DNA from: Oscillospiraceae bacterium
GTDB lineage: Bacteria > Bacillota > Clostridia > Oscillospirales > Ruminococcaceae
Direction: 5' to 3'
Length of the DNA stretch: 51,004 nt
Assembly (NCBI GenBank): GCA_017847885.1
Contig: JAGAUA010000023.1
Coordinates: 1 to 51,004 of the forward strand
Numbering within the stretch: position 1 is the stretch's first letter; each line of letters starts with the position of its first letter. Shown in pieces: positions 24,257 through 33,204 of this stretch. The notes under the pieces were generated by a model. The model made no database searches and was not told the DNA's origin. It saw nothing but the letters and a program-made list of their open reading frames with translations. The translations under genes were made by a program, and so were the position numbers.

Positions 24257-26134
24257 ATGAACGCTAAAAAGGTAATCATTCCCGTTTCAATAATTGCAGG
24301 TATCGCCGCTATCGGCGTTGCAGTTGTTGCTCTAAGCAATTCGGCTGCTTCGGTAAGCTATGCCGACACGATCAGGATACAGGAAAAGGATCTTGAAAAC
24401 AGGATCTCGGCAGGCGGAACCGTACAAAGCGCCAACACCGAGAAGGTGTACGCAAAGCTCAATTACCCCGTTGAAAAGATCAACGTTTCCGTGGGGGACG
24501 CTGTTAAAAAGGGTGATATTCTCTGCACCATCGACACGGAGGATCTCCAGCAGCAGATACTCCAGCAGCAGGCTACCGTTGACAGCAGCGGCATAAGCTC
24601 GGATTATACTCTTTCCGACGCGGAGCAGAAATACAAGGACGCTGTTGACGAGTATAACAACGGTGAAAACACCATAGTGCTGAACGCAAAAAATGCTCTC
24701 GACCAGGCTGAAAAGAACCTTGAAAGCGCAAAAAGACAGGCGCAGCTCGGAATAAATTCCACCCTTCCGTCGGGCGTAAGCAACGCAAAGAGTATGCTTG
24801 ACAGCGCAAAGCTTGCATACGATAACAGCTTAAAGGAATATGAACGAGCAGAGAATGCTCTCAAGCCCGAAAATTACAGCGGTGAGGTAAAGACGATCTA
24901 TGATAAGTACACCGAATACAAGGAGTATTACAAGATCGTAAAAAATAAGCTTACCAACGCAGAGCTCAACAATGCAAAAGACAGATTTGAAAAAGCCGAG
25001 TCAAAATATAATGAATATGTCTCAAATCAGTCGCTGTACTCATCAACCGAGGCAAATAAAATAATTAAGGAGTACAACGAGGCAAAGCTGGAGTATGACA
25101 ATGCTTATGCAAAGTTTGATGAAAAAAACCTTGAGAAGCAGTTTAAGGCATACGAAGATCAGTATAATTATGCGGTTGAAAACCTTGAAAAGTCACGTGA
25201 CGCTGCAAAGTCTGCAATGGAAACTGCAAAGCTTTCCTATGAGCGCGCAGAGGCGGATTACAAAAATACAGAGGAGAAAAGCGGCAGCTCTGTTGAGGAT
25301 TTTAATATCTCCGTGAAAAATGCGGAGGACGCTTACGAGACCGCAAAGAATAACTACGATATTGCAGTAAATCAGGCGGAAGCGAACATTGCTGCACTGA
25401 AAAAGCAGGCTGAACACCAGCGCACTCTTTCGGGCATAAACAATCCCAATGTCATTATGCTTGAAAATCTTAAGGATAAGCTTGACTACGCGGTAATTAC
25501 CGCTCCCTGCGACGGTATAGTAACTGCTGTTAACGCCGAGGAGGGCGTTGCTGCGGCAGGTCCGCTTTTCGTAATTGAGGATCTCAGCAGCCTTAAAATT
25601 TCCGCAACAGTCGGGGAATACGACATACCCTACATCGGTGAGGGCATGGACGCGGTGATACGCTGCGACGCGCTGGACGGCGCAGAATATGACGGAAAGA
25701 TAACAAGCGTTGCTCCCACGCCTGTTACGGGTGCGGCAACGGTAAGCTACAAGATAGAGGCGAGCGTTGACGGAAAGGATACCGACCTTGTGGTAGGCAT
25801 GAGCACAAAGCTCAACATCATCTGCGAAAAGAAGAGCGGTGCGCTTACAATTACATATGACGCGCTGACAACCGACGAAAACGGAAACGATGTTATCTAT
25901 GTTGCCGAAAAGGACGAGAGCGGCGTATACCATGCAAAGATGGTACCCGTTGAGATAGGACTTGAGACCGACTTTGAGATCGAGGTAATTTCCGACCAGC
26001 TCAGCAGCGGTATGTACGTGCTTACGGATACGGCAATGCTGACCGACGGCGCAGTTGTGATGATAAACGAAGAGCAGGAGCAGAATGAAACCGAGCAGAA
26101 CGAAACTGAGCAGAACGAAACGGAGCAGAAATGA
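24257..26134 (+). CDS. MacA/HlyD-type efflux adaptor with long coiled coil
   Basis: 625 residues. N-terminal transmembrane anchor (about residues 5-25), first half of a lipoyl-like domain (KLNYPVEKINVSVGDAVKKGDIL near residue 72-94), a very long helical coiled-coil hairpin of about 300 residues rich in Lys, Glu and Ala, then the second lipoyl half (YAVITAPCDGIVTAVNAEEG near 412) and beta-barrel domains. The C-terminus carries a tandem QNETE repeat. This is the adaptor of a tripartite or YknX-like ABC exporter, reaching into the cell wall. The coiled coil is much longer than in E. coli MacA. Its stop overlaps the ATPase start, so it is the first gene of a three-gene operon. Substrate unknown. 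Confidence 0.88.
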   Translation: MNAKKVIIPVSIIAGIAAIGVAVVALSNSAASVSYADTIRIQEKDLENRISAGGTVQSANTEKVYAKLNYPVEKINVSVGDAVKKGDILCTIDTEDLQQQILQQQATVDSSGISSDYTLSDAEQKYKDAVDEYNNGENTIVLNAKNALDQAEKNLESAKRQAQLGINSTLPSGVSNAKSMLDSAKLAYDNSLKEYERAENALKPENYSGEVKTIYDKYTEYKEYYKIVKNKLTNAELNNAKDRFEKAESKYNEYVSNQSLYSSTEANKIIKEYNEAKLEYDNAYAKFDEKNLEKQFKAYEDQYNYAVENLEKSRDAAKSAMETAKLSYERAEADYKNTEEKSGSSVEDFNISVKNAEDAYETAKNNYDIAVNQAEANIAALKKQAEHQRTLSGINNPNVIMLENLKDKLDYAVITAPCDGIVTAVNAEEGVAAAGPLFVIEDLSSLKISATVGEYDIPYIGEGMDAVIRCDALDGAEYDGKITSVAPTPVTGAATVSYKIEASVDGKDTDLVVGMSTKLNIICEKKSGALTITYDALTTDENGNDVIYVAEKDESGVYHAKMVPVEIGLETDFEIEVISDQLSSGMYVLTDTAMLTDGAVVMINEEQEQNETEQNETEQNETEQK

Positions 26135-26853
26135 TGAACAGACCTATAATTGATATGAGGGGCATTGTCAAGAGGTTTTATGTCGGTACTCCCAACGTTC
26201 TTGAGATACTTCACGGACTGGATATTGTGGTGCCTGAGGGACAGTTTGTGTCTATCGTCGGCGCGTCCGGCTCGGGTAAATCCACGCTTATGAACATTGT
26301 GGGCGCTCTTGACAGGCAGACCGAGGGAAAATATATCCTTGACGGAATTGATATGTCAAAGCTTGACGACACCGAGCTTTCGAGCATACGAAACAAAAAA
26401 ATCGGGTTTGTATTCCAGACCTTCAATCTTATTGCAAGGACTTCCGCGCTTAAAAATGTAGAGCTGCCAATGCTTTATGCGGGCGTTCCCGCAAAGACCC
26501 GTACAGCCCGTGCAAAGGAGCTTTTGGAGCTGGTTGAGATGTCCGACAGAGCAGGGCATATGCCCAATGAGCTTTCGGGCGGACAGAAACAGCGTGTTGC
26601 AATAGCAAGAGCAATGGCAAACGACCCTGCTATAATCCTTGCCGACGAGCCTACCGGTGCGCTGGACTCCAAAACGGGACGTCTTGTAATGGACATATTC
26701 CATAAGCTTCACAAGGAGCAGGGCAAAACTATCGTGCTTATCACACATAACCCCGAGCTTGCCGAGGAGACCGACAGGGTGATAACCCTTTCCGACGGCT
26801 GCATAGTGGGCGACAGAATGGTTAACGAGCGCGGAGACAAGGAGGAAGCTTAA
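26131..26853 (+). CDS. MacB/LolD-type ABC exporter ATPase
   Basis: 240 residues. Walker [10 protein letters not shown] at residues 44-52, Q-loop in [11 protein letters not shown], signature LSGGQKQR near 150, Walker [14 protein letters not shown] near 170, and the switch His in VLITHNPEL. The FQTFNLI and DEPTGALDS patterns mark the MacB/LolD/FtsE group, which powers transport by mechanotransmission rather than by moving substrate through the membrane. It overlaps the adaptor by ATGA and is followed by the permease with its ATG sharing a base with the stop; translational coupling throughout. Confidence 0.93.
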   Translation: MMNRPIIDMRGIVKRFYVGTPNVLEILHGLDIVVPEGQFVSIVGASGSGKSTLMNIVGALDRQTEGKYILDGIDMSKLDDTELSSIRNKKIGFVFQTFNLIARTSALKNVELPMLYAGVPAKTRTARAKELLELVEMSDRAGHMPNELSGGQKQRVAIARAMANDPAIILADEPTGALDSKTGRLVMDIFHKLHKEQGKTIVLITHNPELAEETDRVITLSDGCIVGDRMVNERGDKEEA

Positions 26854-28112
26854 TGAATCTTATTGAAAATATAAAGCTGGCTCTTACTTCGCTGAAATCA
26901 AACAAAATGCGTGCGCTGCTGACCATGCTGGGAATTATCATAGGCATCAGCTCGGTAATCATGATTACCACCATGGGAAGCATCATGGAGAAAAGCGTTA
27001 CCGACATTTTCGATTCCCAGGGCGGCTCAAACCTTGTAGGCTTTCAGATAAGCCTTAAAAAGGACGCTGCGAGAGATTATGTTATGGACGGCGACTTCAT
27101 TACCGAAGAAATGATAAAAAGCGTTGAAGAACGTTTTGCCGACCAGATAGACGTAATTGCCCTTAATTACGGAAGTGAAAAAGCCAAAACAAGATTCAAA
27201 CGTGAGGATCTTGAGCTTGTTGTTTACGGTGTAAACCCGGGCTATATACGCCAGTCCATGACCGAAGTTGTGGCAGGACGTTACATAAGCGATAAGGATA
27301 TTTCCAAAAGAGGCAACGTCTGCGTTATCAGCGATAAGCAGGCTATAAAGCTTTACGGCGATACAAAAAGCGCTTTGGGTCAGGTACTTACGGTGAAGAT
27401 GCTTGATACAAGCTATGATTTCACTGTTGTAGGCGTGTACGAATACAAAATGAACGCAATGATGAGCGCAATGGTCAACGCTATGGGCGAGGACTGGAAC
27501 AACGAGATATACATTCCCTACACGACCCTTGCGAGAATGTACGGAACAGATGAGATAAACTTCTACTGGTTCAACGTAAATACCCAAAAGGGTGTTGACG
27601 CCACCAAATTCTGCTCCGATGTAAAGGCGTATATGGATAACCGCTTCTACCGCGACAACGACAGCATTGAGATATACTACCAGACCGCAGAGGCGCAGCT
27701 TTCCATGATAAATCAGGTTTTGGGCGTACTTTCGACGGTAATCAGCGTTATTGCGGGAATATCCCTGCTTGTAGGCGGTATCGGCGTAATGAACATCATG
27801 CTTGTTTCGGTTACGGAGCGTACCCGTGAGATAGGCATAAGAAAGGCGTTGGGCGCGCGGAATTCCGCGATACGCAGCCAGTTCATCATCGAGTCGGTAA
27901 TAATCTGCCTTATAGGCGGTTTTATCGGAATAATCTTTGGCGTACTGCTTGGCAACATTGCAGGCGTTATTGTCGGAACGACAGCGCCGCCGTCGATAGG
28001 TTCGATATTCCTTGCGGTGTCCTTTGCAATGGCAATAGGCGTATTTTTCGGATATTACCCTGCAAACCGCGCGTCAAAGCTCGACCCCATCGAAGCATTG
28101 AGATACGAATAA
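26853..28112 (+). CDS. MacB/FtsX-type ABC exporter permease
   Basis: 419 residues. The opening [33 protein letters not shown] is the diagnostic N-terminal helix of MacB/YknZ permeases (shown here for residues about 4-20 as [19 protein letters not shown]). A MacB periplasmic core domain of about 230 residues follows, then three C-terminal transmembrane helices with the conserved [16 protein letters not shown] coupling segment. With the preceding ATPase and adaptor it forms a complete exporter, for example of a peptide or antibiotic. Strong terminator follows. Confidence 0.92.
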   Translation: MNLIENIKLALTSLKSNKMRALLTMLGIIIGISSVIMITTMGSIMEKSVTDIFDSQGGSNLVGFQISLKKDAARDYVMDGDFITEEMIKSVEERFADQIDVIALNYGSEKAKTRFKREDLELVVYGVNPGYIRQSMTEVVAGRYISDKDISKRGNVCVISDKQAIKLYGDTKSALGQVLTVKMLDTSYDFTVVGVYEYKMNAMMSAMVNAMGEDWNNEIYIPYTTLARMYGTDEINFYWFNVNTQKGVDATKFCSDVKAYMDNRFYRDNDSIEIYYQTAEAQLSMINQVLGVLSTVISVIAGISLLVGGIGVMNIMLVSVTERTREIGIRKALGARNSAIRSQFIIESVIICLIGGFIGIIFGVLLGNIAGVIVGTTAPPSIGSIFLAVSFAMAIGVFFGYYPANRASKLDPIEALRYE

Positions 28113-28114
28113 TG

Positions 28115-28162
28115 AAGGAACCGCTTTCGGTACTGTGTATCGGAAGCGGTCCTTTGTTTTGC
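28115..28162 (+). terminator. terminator of the exporter operon
   Basis: AAGGAACCGCTTTCGGTA / TATCGGAAGCGGTCCTTTGTTTT; long stem and T tail right after the permease stop. Confidence 0.88.
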
Positions 28163-28250
28163 ATTGCACCAAATTTGTTGCAAAGCGGTAACAAATACAC
28201 CATGGGTTTTGTAAAAAAGTTTAAAAAAGGATTACAGTTTGCATATATTG

Positions 28251-28279
28251 TGGAAAATCCCATAAGGCTATGCTATAAT
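28251..28279 (+). promoter_or_regulatory. extended -10 promoter of the hybrid transporter operon
   Basis: TGCTATAAT with hexamer at 28274-28279; the -35 (TGGAAA at 28251-28256) is poor. A TGAAAT...ATTTCA inverted repeat lies at 28281-28298 over the probable start. Confidence 0.6.
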
Positions 28280-28300
28280 ATGAAATGCAAATGATTTCAA

Positions 28301-28382
28301 GGGGTTCTTTAAAAACCGGGACTCGAGCAGATGATATAGGTCATAGAAAATCTGCCGAGAAGGAGTTTTTTAGAGGTTCCCT
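28301..28382 (+). promoter_or_regulatory. long structured leader hairpin upstream of the ABC permeases
   Basis: The arms GGGGTTCTTTAAAAAC...CTCGAGCAGAT (28301-28332) and ATCTGCCGAG...GTTTTTTAGAGGTTCCC (28348-28381) pair to a long imperfect stem with G-U pairs around a loop near 28334-28346. No riboswitch class recognised. It ends 25 bases before the first start codon. Confidence 0.5.
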
Positions 28383-28406
28383 CAATACCGATAACGAGGA
28401 AAGCAT

Positions 28407-29288
28407 ATGAAAGTCAAACGTAAAAATATACTTAAAAACGACAAGGTCTTTCCGTACCTTTGTCTCGCACCGAGCCTTATCGGTGTTATGATATTCTTTA
28501 TCGTGCCCTTTGCGGTAATAATCTACTACTCCATGGTGGATAACCCCATAAGCAAGGAATTTGTTTTCCTGCAGAATTATGTGAATATACTGAAAAATAC
28601 GGCATTTCGCAAGGCGGCAGTCAACACGCTGACCTTTTCCCTAATATCCGTGCCGCTGGCGGTAGTGCTTTCCATGCTGCTTGCTATGCTGCTGGACTGC
28701 AAAATTCCTTTTGTCAGCCAGTTCCGAACCGGCTTTTTGTGCCCGATGATGGTTCCTATCGCGTCGGTAGTGCTTATATGGCAGGTGGTTTTCCACTACA
28801 ACGGCGTGCTTAACGATTTTCTTGCAAATTTCGGCGTGGACAAAATCGACTGGCTGAAATCGGATAAAGGTCAGATAGTGGTCGTGCTGCTGTTTCTGTG
28901 GAAGAACTTGGGGTACAACATGATACTGTTCCTGTCGGCGTTAAACAACATACCCAAGGACGTTATCGAGGTGGCAACCCTTGAGGGAGCAGGTGCGTTC
29001 TACAAATTTTTCCGCATAAAGCTTCGGTATCTTTCTCCCACGATTTTGTTTGTTACGGTTCTCTCGCTGATAAATTCCTTTAAGGTTTTCCGCGAGGTTT
29101 ACCTGCTGACGGGGGATTACCCCTATGACAGCCTTTATATGCTCCAGCACTTTATGAACAACACCTTCCGCAACATCGACTACCAGAAGCTTTCATCGGC
29201 GGCGATACTTATGTCGATAGTTATGATAATCATTATCGGCGCGCTGTTTATTGCGGAAAATAAATTCGGGGAGGACGTTGAGGGATGA
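28407..29288 (+). CDS. carbohydrate-type ABC permease, MalF/UgpA-like
   Basis: 293 residues with about six transmembrane helices beginning YLCLAPSLIGVMIFFIVPF. The cytoplasmic EAA loop (VIEVATLEGAGAFYKFFRIKL, cited in part as EVATLEGAGAFYKFF) near residue 190 is the docking site for an ATPase of the CUT1 sugar-importer family. GAGGAAAG precedes the ATG. The second permease starts within its last codons. In this family the ATPase (MsmK/UgpC type) is often encoded elsewhere and shared; none is in this operon. What is unusual is its company: an efflux-type adaptor and a MacB-like domain protein downstream. Confidence 0.92.
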   Translation: MKVKRKNILKNDKVFPYLCLAPSLIGVMIFFIVPFAVIIYYSMVDNPISKEFVFLQNYVNILKNTAFRKAAVNTLTFSLISVPLAVVLSMLLAMLLDCKIPFVSQFRTGFLCPMMVPIASVVLIWQVVFHYNGVLNDFLANFGVDKIDWLKSDKGQIVVVLLFLWKNLGYNMILFLSALNNIPKDVIEVATLEGAGAFYKFFRIKLRYLSPTILFVTVLSLINSFKVFREVYLLTGDYPYDSLYMLQHFMNNTFRNIDYQKLSSAAILMSIVMIIIIGALFIAENKFGEDVEG

Positions 29289-30199
29289 TAAAGTCCAAAA
29301 AGACCAAAGCCCCGAAGCGGAAAAGATACAGGCTTGTCACCGCTCTGCTTACGGTCATAGCGGCGGTTTCGGCGGCAATTTTCCTGCTCCCCACGGTGCT
29401 TACCATAGCAAACTCGTTTATGAGCGCCTCGGAGATAAACGCAAACTACGGCGCGATTTTTGCCACGACGGAAAAGGGCGGAAAGGTATTCGTTTCGGAG
29501 AAGATAAACCTGAAATTTATCCCCGATATGGTGTCCTTCAGCCAGTATTTCACGGTGCTTTTCAAGAGTCCCGACTACCTGCTGAAATTCTGGAACTCGG
29601 TGATACTTGTAGTGCCTATCGTAATTTTTCAGCTTGCAACGGCGTCCCTTGCGGCATACGCGTTTGCAAGGCTAAAGGGCAGACTTAAAGAGATAATTTT
29701 CTTTGTTTACATAATCGTTATGCTTATGCCATATCAGGTAACGCTGGTGCCAAACTATCTGGTTTCCGACTGGCTGGGCATACTCGACACGCGGCTTGCG
29801 ATAATTCTTCCCGGCATATTCACACCCTTTGCGGTATTCATACTTTCCAAGATAATGCGCCGCATACCCCCGGCACTTATCGAAGCAGCAAAGCTTGACG
29901 GCGCAGGGGAGCTGCAAATTTTCACGTACATATGTATGCCCCTTTGCAAGAGCGCACTTTTTTCCGTTGCGATACTGGTTTTCATCGACTACTGGAACAT
30001 GGTCGAGCAGCCGCTCATACTGCTGTCGGATACGAACCTTTATCCGCTGTCGGTATTTCTCTCACGCATCAACACGGGCGAGATTGGACTTGCGTTTGCG
30101 GTCGCAACGATATATATGATACCTGCCCTGCTGCTATTCCTTTACGGCGAGGATTACCTCGTTGAGGGCATAGCATATTCGGGCGGAATAAAGGGATAA
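29285..30199 (+). CDS. carbohydrate-type ABC permease, MalG/UgpE-like
   Basis: 304 residues with about six transmembrane helices. EAA loop ALIEAAKLDGAGELQIF near residue 200; opening basic tail KSKKTKAPKRKRYR. Residues about 50-85 form an extracellular insertion (ANYGAIFATTEKGGKVF) larger than usual for MalG, which may contact the partner adaptor. It overlaps the preceding gene by four bases (ATGA). Forms the translocation pore together with the first permease. Substrate not determinable. Confidence 0.92.
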   Translation: MIKSKKTKAPKRKRYRLVTALLTVIAAVSAAIFLLPTVLTIANSFMSASEINANYGAIFATTEKGGKVFVSEKINLKFIPDMVSFSQYFTVLFKSPDYLLKFWNSVILVVPIVIFQLATASLAAYAFARLKGRLKEIIFFVYIIVMLMPYQVTLVPNYLVSDWLGILDTRLAIILPGIFTPFAVFILSKIMRRIPPALIEAAKLDGAGELQIFTYICMPLCKSALFSVAILVFIDYWNMVEQPLILLSDTNLYPLSVFLSRINTGEIGLAFAVATIYMIPALLLFLYGEDYLVEGIAYSGGIKG

Positions 30200-30229
30200 C
30201 CGATTTTTCAGAAAGGAAAAGCTTTAGCT

Positions 30230-32074
30230 ATGAACGAAAATAATAAAAGAGAATGGGTCAAAAATGCGGCGATAATTTTTCTTGTTATAATGCTGATACT
30301 CACGTTCTTTTCAAATACTATAATGAATTACTCTCTTCCCGAGGTTTCCGCAAAATATGTAAGCGGCGGAACTCTCTCCGAGCAGATACGCGGCAGCGGT
30401 ACCGTTGAGGCAAATCAGGTCTACGAGGTGAAGATAAACGAGACAAGGACAATTGCTTCCGTTGAGGTAAAGGCAGGGGATACCGTTGAAAAGGGACAGA
30501 CTATCTTCAAGCTTGAGGATACCGACAGCGCAGAGCTTTCCGAAGCGCAGAAGACTCTTGACAGCCTCAAGCTGGAGTATGAAAAGATGCTGATAACAAG
30601 CGGCGCGGACACCCTCAGCATTGCCAACAAGGAGGAGGATATCGCCCTTGCAAAGCAGGAGCTTTCAAAGCTTGGAGAATACCGTGAGGACTACGAAAAA
30701 GCAAAGGAAGAGGTAAAAAAGTACGAAAAGCTTGTAAACGATGCAGCAGAGCAGCTTACGGCAGTTTCCGCCGAGGACTATGCATCATTAAGTACCGCAG
30801 ATTATACCAAAATAAGCGATGCAAAGGCTAAGCTTGAAAGTGCGGAGAAATCAAAGAAGGAATCCGAGGATAAGATAAAAAAATATGAAGATGATATTGC
30901 TGCCGGAGCAAACTCCGAGGAAATACTTTCAGCAAAGCAGGCCATAGAAAACAAAAAGCTTGAAGCAGAGCAGGTTCGGCAAAGCATCAGCCGTGAATAC
31001 AGCAAAACGAATTTGGATATGGACACGGTCAATTCTCTTACAGAAAAGCTTGAACAGATTGAGCTTGAGATACAGCACCTTCAAGAGGATTATGAAAGCA
31101 AGCTTGAAAAGTCGGAGTCATACTCCCGTAACAAGCAGCTTCTCGGCGGCGAGAAAACTACGCTTAGCATGAGACAATCCACATATGACAAGGCTAAGAA
31201 AAAGCTTGACGATACAATTGCGGCAATAAAAAATGATATCAAGGAAAAGCAGCTCAATGCCCAGCAGATGCTTGACGAGGCAAAGGAAAAGGAAGCCGAG
31301 CTTCAGAAAAAGGCATCCAAAACCGTCGAGGAGGCTGAAAGCGAGATACGCACAATGGAGCGCGAGCTTAAAAAGATGCGGCAGGACGCAGCCGAGACCT
31401 CGGGCGTTGAAAACCTTGATATAAAGGCAAAGCAGGACGCTCTGGAGGAGCAGGAAAAGCTTGTTGAAAAGCTTAAAGCGAAATCCATAGGCTCCGAGGT
31501 CAAGGCGCAGGTCGGCGGAAAAATTACCGAGATCGCTTATGTTGCAGGCGAGGAAGCTGCAAGCGGTTCAACTGCCGCAAAGATAGAAATGACCGAAAAG
31601 GGTTACACCATGGAAATTACTGCAACTATCGAGCAGGCGAAAAAGGTCAAGGTCGGCGACACGGCGGAGATACTCTATTTCTGGTACGGCGACGCCCAGG
31701 CGACCTTGCAGTCCATATCAACGGATAAAGCTAACCCTGCGAAAAACAGGATACTCACCTTTGCCGTAACAGGCGACGTTACGCCCGGACAGAATCTCCA
31801 GATAGCAATGGGCTCAAAGGGGCAGAACTATGAAATGATAGTGCCCAACAGCGCTATCCGCGAGGACAACAACGGCAAGTTCGTGCTTTCGGTAATTGCA
31901 AAGAGCAGCCCTCTCGGCAATCGATATATTGCGGAAAGAGTCGATGTTGAGGTGCTTGCTTCGGACGATACCTCCTCTGCCGTTTCGGGCGGACTTTTAG
32001 GCGGCGAGTTCATTATCACCACTTCCACAAAGCCTATTGAAGCGGGTATGCAGGTAAGGCTTGTTGAACAGTAA
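30230..32074 (+). CDS. second MacA/HlyD-type coiled-coil adaptor
   Basis: 614 residues. Transmembrane anchor at about residues 12-30, first lipoyl half (IASVEVKAGDTVEKGQTIFKL near 80-100, in part EVKAGDTVEKGQTIF), a coiled coil of about 310 residues rich in Glu and Lys, then the second lipoyl half (SEVKAQVGGKITEIAYV near 423) and beta-barrel. It has the same architecture as the adaptor at 24257, with different sequence. In place of an exporter ATPase and permease, its neighbours are sugar-type permeases and a MacB-like protein with no ATPase. It starts 30 bp after the permease stop with GAAAGGAAAAG in front. Inferred role: reach across the wall or join the two membrane subcomplexes. Confidence 0.87.
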   Translation: MNENNKREWVKNAAIIFLVIMLILTFFSNTIMNYSLPEVSAKYVSGGTLSEQIRGSGTVEANQVYEVKINETRTIASVEVKAGDTVEKGQTIFKLEDTDSAELSEAQKTLDSLKLEYEKMLITSGADTLSIANKEEDIALAKQELSKLGEYREDYEKAKEEVKKYEKLVNDAAEQLTAVSAEDYASLSTADYTKISDAKAKLESAEKSKKESEDKIKKYEDDIAAGANSEEILSAKQAIENKKLEAEQVRQSISREYSKTNLDMDTVNSLTEKLEQIELEIQHLQEDYESKLEKSESYSRNKQLLGGEKTTLSMRQSTYDKAKKKLDDTIAAIKNDIKEKQLNAQQMLDEAKEKEAELQKKASKTVEEAESEIRTMERELKKMRQDAAETSGVENLDIKAKQDALEEQEKLVEKLKAKSIGSEVKAQVGGKITEIAYVAGEEAASGSTAAKIEMTEKGYTMEITATIEQAKKVKVGDTAEILYFWYGDAQATLQSISTDKANPAKNRILTFAVTGDVTPGQNLQIAMGSKGQNYEMIVPNSAIREDNNGKFVLSVIAKSSPLGNRYIAERVDVEVLASDDTSSAVSGGLLGGEFIITTSTKPIEAGMQVRLVEQ

Positions 32075-32092
32075 TACGGGGAAGATAAACAA

Positions 32093-33166
32093 ATGAAACC
32101 AAAATACATAGTTCTGAGCATACTTAACGGAGCGTCGGCGGTGCTGTTTCTGATTTTCACGCTGATTGCCGCGTCGGTGAAGAATTCCCTTCCCGACCAG
32201 CAAACGGTAACGCGCTGGTCTGACGGCAGCATTCCGTATGCGCAGGTAAGCATTTTTACCGATTCCGACTCGGCAATGAGCATAGACACCATTTTCACGG
32301 CAAGAGCGGACATCGACAAAAAGCTTACGGAAAACTCTCTTGCTCCCGAAAAAGAGGGGGCAAGGCTTCGTGCGGACGCCTTTTCTTCTGCGCAGAAAAA
32401 GCTGGGGGTATCTTCGTCCCGTGCTTCTGCCGAGGCAAATGTTATCGCTACCGGCGGCGACTTCTTCCTTTTCCACCCTCTCGACCTGCTTTCGGGGTCG
32501 TATTACTCCGACAGCGACATTATGCACGACAGAGTCATGCTGGACGAAGTGCTTGCGTGGCAGCTTTACGGCTCCTCGGACATTGCAGGCAAGCCCGTTA
32601 TCATAAACGGCAAGTACTTCTATGTGGCAGGGGTTTTCGGACAGGACGACAGCTCCGCCGTAAAAAAAGTGTACGGCGAAAAGCCGAGAATGTTCATGTC
32701 CTACTCGGGCATGGAGCTTCTGGGGGAAACGCCCCTGTTCACGTCGTATGAGGTGTGCCTGCCCAACCCTGTGACGGGTCTGGCGGAAAAGATAGTCCGC
32801 GAGACATCGGCGGTAAGCGAGGACGGCTCGCGCATTGTTGAAAATTCCGCAAGATACGGTCTGAAAAACCGCTTCGGTATAATTGCCGATTTCGGTTCAA
32901 GGTCGGTTGTGGACAGAGCGGTTGTTTATCCATATTGGGAGAACGCCGCAAGAATTACCGAGGACAGGTCCGCGCTGCTGCTTGTTTTTCAGGCGCTTGC
33001 GCTGGTCGTGCCGCTGCTTACGGCGGTGTACCTCTTCTCGCTTCTTATCCATAACAGGAAGAAGCTTTTTAATAAGGCGGCAGACGCTGTAAAACGCGTT
33101 TTCTGTAATATAAGCAAAAAGCCCGTCAGAAAAACGGCAAAAAGCGACACCGAAGTATCGGTATAA
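32093..33166 (+). CDS. MacB periplasmic-core-like membrane protein without ATPase
   Basis: 357 residues. One N-terminal transmembrane helix (about 7-27, VLSILNGASAVLFLIFTLIA), a large extracellular domain with MacB-core-like features (GSYYSDSDIMHDRVMLDEVLAWQLYG and VIINGKYFYVAGVF are the type of strand pattern seen in MacB/FtsX core domains), one C-terminal helix (about 298-320) and a basic cytosolic tail. Canonical MacB permeases have four helices and conserved coupling segments; here two helices and the coupling motif are missing. It starts 18 bp after the adaptor. Perhaps an accessory partner of the adaptor. Homology to MacB is by pattern only and moderately sure. Confidence 0.65.
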   Translation: MKPKYIVLSILNGASAVLFLIFTLIAASVKNSLPDQQTVTRWSDGSIPYAQVSIFTDSDSAMSIDTIFTARADIDKKLTENSLAPEKEGARLRADAFSSAQKKLGVSSSRASAEANVIATGGDFFLFHPLDLLSGSYYSDSDIMHDRVMLDEVLAWQLYGSSDIAGKPVIINGKYFYVAGVFGQDDSSAVKKVYGEKPRMFMSYSGMELLGETPLFTSYEVCLPNPVTGLAEKIVRETSAVSEDGSRIVENSARYGLKNRFGIIADFGSRSVVDRAVVYPYWENAARITEDRSALLLVFQALALVVPLLTAVYLFSLLIHNRKKLFNKAADAVKRVFCNISKKPVRKTAKSDTEVSV

Positions 33167-33204
33167 TAATTGTTATTGCCGATACAGAAAGGAAGGATCA
33201 TTGA

